From: Kiloniellales bacterium
GTDB lineage: Bacteria > Pseudomonadota > Alphaproteobacteria > Kiloniellales > JAKSDN01
Direction of reading: 5' to 3'
Length of the DNA stretch: 25,781 nucleotides
NCBI GenBank assembly: GCA_022360075.1
Contig: JAKSDN010001096.1
Location: 1 to 25,781, forward strand
Each line of letters opens with the position of its first letter. Positions within the stretch are counted from its first letter, which is position 1. The position numbers and the translations under genes were made by a program. This document shows, one piece after another, positions 22,703 to 25,781 of this stretch. A model generated the notes under the pieces. It saw only the letters and a list, made by a program, of their open reading frames with translations, ran no database searches and had not been told where the DNA came from.

Positions 22703-23350
22703 ATGGCGCGGATCGATCTTCGGGTTTCTCGGGGCCTGCGCGCGCTCGGCGGGGCGTCTCTTGTCACGGTTCTTGGTGCTTCTCCGGCTTTTGCCCATCA
22801 CGTGATGGACGGGCAGATGCCGGGCACCTTCATGCAGGGTCTGCTGTCCGGTTTTGGTCATCCGATTATCGGGCCCGACCATTTCGCCTTCGTGATTGCG
22901 ATCGGCATGGCCTCGACGCTCTTCGCCCGCGGTGCGGTCGCGCCCTTGGCCTTCGTCGGTGCTACGCTGCTGGGCTGCGTCATCCATCTCTTCGCCTTCG
23001 ACCTGCCGTTCGCTGAGCCGGTCATCGCGATCAGCGTGCTGGCCGCTGGCGTGCTCCTCGCGCTGCGTAAGGCGATCGATCTGCGGCTTTTTGTCGGGTT
23101 GACGGCTCTGGCCGGCCTGTTTCACGGCTATGCCTACGGCGAATCCATCGTCGGTGCGGAGCCGTCGCCGCTGGTCGCCTATCTGATCGGCTTTGCGGTG
23201 ATCCAGTCGGCGATCGCTCTCGGCGCCTTTTTCGCGACCCGCTGGTGGCTGTCGAGGTCGACTGAGACGGCGGCGGTCGGTGTTCGTGTCGCCGGTGGTG
23301 TCGTCGCGGCCGTCGGGTTGTTCTTCCTTTCGTCCGCGGTCGTTGCCTAG
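22703..23350 (+). CDS. HupE/UreJ-family metal permease, probable cobalt importer
   Basis: This 215-residue inner-membrane protein belongs to the HupE/UreJ family of nickel/cobalt permeases. A signal-like N-terminus ends AFA/HH at about residue 31, exposing HHVMD. The family motif GHPIIGPDH (52-60) is followed by several transmembrane helices, a second metal motif LFHGYAYGE (about 138-146), and a last helix near the C-terminus. Its place directly under a cobalamin riboswitch and before cobP, cobW and cobN points to cobalt uptake for B12 synthesis. B12-regulated HupE-like genes are a known alternative to cbtAB or cbiMNQO in alphaproteobacteria. Specificity for cobalt over nickel is inferred from context. 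Confidence 0.88.
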   Translation: MARIDLRVSRGLRALGGASLVTVLGASPAFAHHVMDGQMPGTFMQGLLSGFGHPIIGPDHFAFVIAIGMASTLFARGAVAPLAFVGATLLGCVIHLFAFDLPFAEPVIAISVLAAGVLLALRKAIDLRLFVGLTALAGLFHGYAYGESIVGAEPSPLVAYLIGFAVIQSAIALGAFFATRWWLSRSTETAAVGVRVAGGVVAAVGLFFLSSAVVA

Positions 23351-23414
23351 CCCGATCGGCTCGACGGACCGCCGCGGGACCGCCTGTCGTTAGATAAGGT
23401 GCAGGTGGAAGGCT

Positions 23415-23951
23415 TTGGCGGCCCCTCTCCCTCCGATCACCCTGATCCTCGGCGGGGCGCGTTCGGGCAAGAGCCGCCACGCCGAGGTCCTCGTGGAGGG
23501 CCAGCCGGGAGACTGCGTCTATCTGGCAACGGCAGAGGCGGGCGATGCCGAGATGGCGGCGCGCATCGAAGCCCATCGCGCGCGGCGCGGCGCACGCTGG
23601 CGCACCGTGGAGGAACCCTTGGACCTGCTCGGCGCCCTGGGGCGGCATGCCTCGGCCGAGGGCGCCGTGCTGGTCGATTGTCTGACTCTGTGGCTGTCGA
23701 ACCTGATGGGCGCAGAGCGTGACGTCGAGGCAGAATGCGCGCATCTGCTCGACGGCCTGGCCGCGTTGCCGGGGCCCGTGGTTTTCGTCTCCAACGAGGT
23801 CGGCCTCGGTATCCATCCGATGAACGCGCTCGCCCGCCGCTTCGTCGACCATGCGGGGCGGCTGCACCAGAGGCTGGCCGAGGCCGCCGCCTCGGTCATC
23901 TTCATGGCCGCCGGCCTGCCGCTGCACCTCAAGCCACCCCAAACGAGCTAA
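23415..23951 (+). CDS. cobP: Adenosylcobinamide kinase / adenosylcobinamide-phosphate guanylyltransferase
   Basis: This bifunctional enzyme (178 aa; CobU in Salmonella naming) phosphorylates adenosylcobinamide and then attaches GMP, giving adenosyl-GDP-cobinamide for nucleotide-loop assembly. The Walker A loop GGARSGKS is at 13-20. RIEAHRARRG (51-60) contains His55, aligned with the guanylylated histidine of CobU. VDCLTLWLSNLM (88-99) and VFVSNEVGLGIHP are family-specific. The start is TTG at 23415 with AGGTGG 6 nt upstream; no ATG fits the conserved N-terminus. It lies 64 nt after the metal permease gene and 14 nt before cobW, so it should share the riboswitch-controlled transcript. Confidence 0.95.
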   Translation: MAAPLPPITLILGGARSGKSRHAEVLVEGQPGDCVYLATAEAGDAEMAARIEAHRARRGARWRTVEEPLDLLGALGRHASAEGAVLVDCLTLWLSNLMGAERDVEAECAHLLDGLAALPGPVVFVSNEVGLGIHPMNALARRFVDHAGRLHQRLAEAAASVIFMAAGLPLHLKPPQTS

Positions 23952-23965
23952 GGAGCCCAAGCGCA

Positions 23966-25012
23966 ATGCCCGCGAACGGCAAGATACCCGCGACCGTCAT
24001 CACCGGCTTTCTCGGCGCCGGCAAGACCAGCACCATCCGGCATCTGCTGGAGACCGCGAACGGCCGGCGTTTGGCGCTGATCATCAACGAGTTCGGCGAC
24101 CTCGGCGTCGACGGCGAGATCCTGCGCGGCTGCGGCATCGAGAGCTGCGGCGACGAGGACGTGGTCGAGCTCGCCAACGGCTGCATCTGCTGCACCGTGG
24201 CCGACGACTTCCTGCCGACGATCGAGGCGTTGCTCGAACGCGACGACCCGCCCGATCACATCGTCATCGAGACCTCGGGCCTGGCGCTGCCCAAGCCGTT
24301 GGTGAAGGCCTTCAACTGGCCCGAGATCCGCACCCGTGTGACGGTCGACGGCGTGATCGCGGTGATCGACGGTCCCGCGGTCGTCGAGGGCCGCTTCGCC
24401 AGCGACCCGGAGGCCGTGCAAGCCGCGCGCAGCGCCGATCCCAACCTCGACCACGATTCGCCTTTGGAAGAGCTGTTCGAGGACCAGCTCGGCTGCGCCG
24501 ATCTCGTGGTGCTGAACAAGACCGACCTGCTGAGCGATGGAACGCACGGCGAAGTCCGCGCGGCACTGGACGGACATTTGCGTTCCGGCGTGAAGCTCGT
24601 CCCAGCGTCGCACGGCGCCATCGATGCCGAGGTGCTGCTGGGCCTGGGCGCCGAGGCGGAGGCCGACCTCGAGACGCGGCCCTCGCACCACGACGGCTTC
24701 GACGACCATGACCACGACGACTTCACCTCCTTTGTGGTCGAGCTCGGCGAGATCGACACGCCACAGCGCCTGACCGAGGCGCTGCCGGCGGTGATCGCCG
24801 AGCACGACATCCTGCGGGTGAAGGGCTTTGCCGCTGTCCGGGGCAAGGACATGCGCCTGGTCGTGCAGGGCGTGGGGCCGCGCTTGCAGCACTATTTCGA
24901 CCGCGATTGGCAGCCGACCGAGTCGCGCCGCACGCGCTTGGTGGTGATCGGCGAGACCGGGCTCGATCAGGCGGCCATTGGTGGGGCCTTGGCGGCGGCG
25001 TTTGCGGATTGA
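23966..25012 (+). CDS. cobW: CobW GTPase, cobalt chaperone for cobalamin synthesis
   Basis: This 348-residue G3E-family GTPase is thought to deliver Co(II) to the aerobic cobaltochelatase CobNST. It has Walker A GFLGAGKT (14-21), the metal-binding GCICC motif (72-76), IETSGLALP (101-109), the guanine-specific NKTD (184-187) and an Asp/His-rich metal loop HHDGFDDHDHDDF (241-253), then a CobW C-terminal domain. The start is ATG at 23966, with AAGGAG (23950-23955) overlapping the cobP stop codon. The frame stays open upstream to 23735, but that part overlaps cobP and is not coding. cobN follows after a 215-bp gap holding an inverted repeat. COG0523 proteins also include zinc chaperones, but the neighbours make cobalt the likely metal. 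Confidence 0.95.
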   Translation: MPANGKIPATVITGFLGAGKTSTIRHLLETANGRRLALIINEFGDLGVDGEILRGCGIESCGDEDVVELANGCICCTVADDFLPTIEALLERDDPPDHIVIETSGLALPKPLVKAFNWPEIRTRVTVDGVIAVIDGPAVVEGRFASDPEAVQAARSADPNLDHDSPLEELFEDQLGCADLVVLNKTDLLSDGTHGEVRAALDGHLRSGVKLVPASHGAIDAEVLLGLGAEAEADLETRPSHHDGFDDHDHDDFTSFVVELGEIDTPQRLTEALPAVIAEHDILRVKGFAAVRGKDMRLVVQGVGPRLQHYFDRDWQPTESRRTRLVVIGETGLDQAAIGGALAAAFAD

Positions 25013-25063
25013 GCGAGGCCGGTCTTGGTTTCGATGTGCGATCTTGGTGTGAGCTGTGACAGC

Positions 25064-25176
25064 GAGCGATCCTCCCCCTTCGACAGGCTCAGAGTGAGGG
25101 GAGAGGTCGAGGTCAAGGGACGGGATAACTCACCCCATCCCCTCATGCTGAGCCTGTCGAAGCGTGAGGATCGCTC
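25064..25176. repeat. Inverted repeat between cobW and cobN
   Basis: Arms 25064-25101 and 25139-25176 are inverted copies of 38 nt differing at only a few bases. They share GAGCGATCCTC, TTCGACAGGCTCAG and GAGGGG, with a 37-nt spacer. The inner motif recalls the CTTCGA...CTCAG...TGAGG plan of the element at 15127-15244, so the two may be related. In the message it would form a very long hairpin between two cobalamin genes. Confidence 0.85.
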
Positions 25177-25227
25177 GTTCTTTCCACGTCTTCGAACCCC
25201 GCGCCCGGACCAGCAAGGCGCCTAGCC

Positions 25228-25781
25228 ATGCACCTCCTCCAAGCCCAGGCCGGTGCGGTCGCCGATGGATCGGAAGCCGTCGATCTCGGCCAGACGCCGG
25301 GCGAGATCCTCGTGCTCTCGGCCGCTGATACCGAGCTCGCGAGCCTGGCGAGCGCGCACGCAGCCATGGGCGCGGGCCAGCCGTCGCTGCGCCTGGCGAA
25401 CCTGATGCAGCTCGCCCACAATCTTTCGGTCGATCTCTACGCCGAGACCATGGTCGCCGAAGCCCGGCTGGTGGTTGTGCGCCTGCTCGGCGGCGTGAGC
25501 TACTGGCCCTATGGGGTCGAGCAGATCCGCGCGATCTGCGAGGAGCGCGGCATCCCGCTCGCCCTGCTGCCCGGTGACGATCAGCCGGACGCCGAGCTGG
25601 CGTCGCTCTGTCGTCTGCCGCAGGCGGCCTGCCACCGGCTCTGGCAGTACCTGGTTCACGGCGGACCGGAGAACGCGCGCCAGTTCCTGGCCTTCGTCGC
25701 CAGCTTGCTCGGGCAAGAGACAGATTGGGCCGAGCCCAGGCCGCTGCTGCGCGCCGGACTCTATTGGCCGGAGGGCGAGCC
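25228..25781 (+). CDS. cobN: Cobaltochelatase large subunit CobN, N-terminal part (runs off window)
   Basis: CobN is the large subunit of the aerobic, ATP-dependent CobNST chelatase, which inserts cobalt into hydrogenobyrinic acid a,c-diamide. About 184 residues are visible and the reading frame is open to the window edge. The opening MHLLQAQAGAVADGSEAVDL, then QTPGEILVLSAADTELA and LLGGVSYWPYGVEQI, is characteristic of the CobN N-terminus (full length is usually about 1,200-1,300 aa). AAGGCG lies 7 nt before the ATG at 25228. It follows cobW on the same strand, matching the cobP-cobW-cobN order of other alphaproteobacteria. Confidence 0.95.
   Translation, partial: MHLLQAQAGAVADGSEAVDLGQTPGEILVLSAADTELASLASAHAAMGAGQPSLRLANLMQLAHNLSVDLYAETMVAEARLVVVRLLGGVSYWPYGVEQIRAICEERGIPLALLPGDDQPDAELASLCRLPQAACHRLWQYLVHGGPENARQFLAFVASLLGQETDWAEPRPLLRAGLYWPEGE

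Noticed and set aside
22226..23125. 299-codon minus-strand frame over the riboswitch and permease gene
   Set aside because: It runs through the conserved aptamer and the antisense of a clear membrane protein, and has no recognisable domain.
23735..23965. In-frame upstream extension of cobW
   Set aside because: It overlaps cobP in another frame and lacks similarity to CobW. The ATG at 23966 directly precedes the Walker A region at the usual distance and has AAGGAG upstream.

Overview
This looks like a chromosomal window from a GC-rich alphaproteobacterium, probably a Rhodospirillales-type lineage; the genus cannot be named from sequence alone. The pointers are an aerobic-type cobalamin locus (cobP, cobW, cobN) behind a B12 riboswitch, an S11 D,D-carboxypeptidase with a SPOR-like tail, a DUF427/class III cyclase fusion, a Flp/Fap-type pilin, and long inverted repeats built from motifs resembling CCTCAGGATGAGG and CTTCGACAGGCTCAG. 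I see no phage, transposase, CRISPR, rRNA or tRNA gene. Most of the region reads as ordinary chromosome rather than an island.

Layout. 1-2634 (minus): sugar ABC importer in the order ATPase, permease, periplasmic binding protein (the last runs off the left edge). 2969-4186 (plus): exported protein joining an AMIN-like domain to an outer-membrane beta-barrel, with a good sigma70-type promoter and a dyad over its -10. 4194-7129 (minus): membrane class III adenylate cyclase with a translationally coupled, membrane-anchored alpha/beta hydrolase. 7381-7560 (minus): short Flp-type pilin with a near-consensus promoter in an AT-rich patch. 7721-8793 (minus): GNAT acetyltransferase and a small unknown protein. 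8913-10559 (minus): DUF427-class III cyclase fusion. 10789-15051 (plus): giant AsmA-family protein whose central module is tandemly duplicated. 15127-15244: large palindromic repeat between convergent genes. 15297-18830 (minus): PAS-GGDEF-EAL protein and a HerA-type ATPase. 19188-19469 (minus): PilZ protein. 19807-20916 (plus): unrecognised, mostly helical cytosolic protein. 20924-22156 (minus): penicillin-binding D,D-carboxypeptidase. 22410-25781 (plus): cobalamin riboswitch, HupE/UreJ-like metal permease, cobP, cobW, a second inverted repeat, and the start of cobN.

How the genes fit together. Three themes recur. (1) Second messengers: two probably active cAMP cyclases with different sensory inputs, one protein carrying both c-di-GMP synthesis and breakdown domains, and one PilZ receptor. 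(2) The envelope: AMIN-barrel protein, AsmA, D,D-carboxypeptidase, pilin and an anchored hydrolase. (3) B12 metabolism: cobalt uptake, cobalt delivery (CobW), cobalt insertion (CobN) and nucleotide-loop assembly (CobP), with the riboswitch sensing the end product. I did not find a clearly new multi-gene system. The most promising leads are the AMIN-barrel fusion and its operator-like dyad, the duplicated AsmA module, the DUF427-cyclase fusion, the phased repeats at the pilin promoter, and the riboswitch expression platform.
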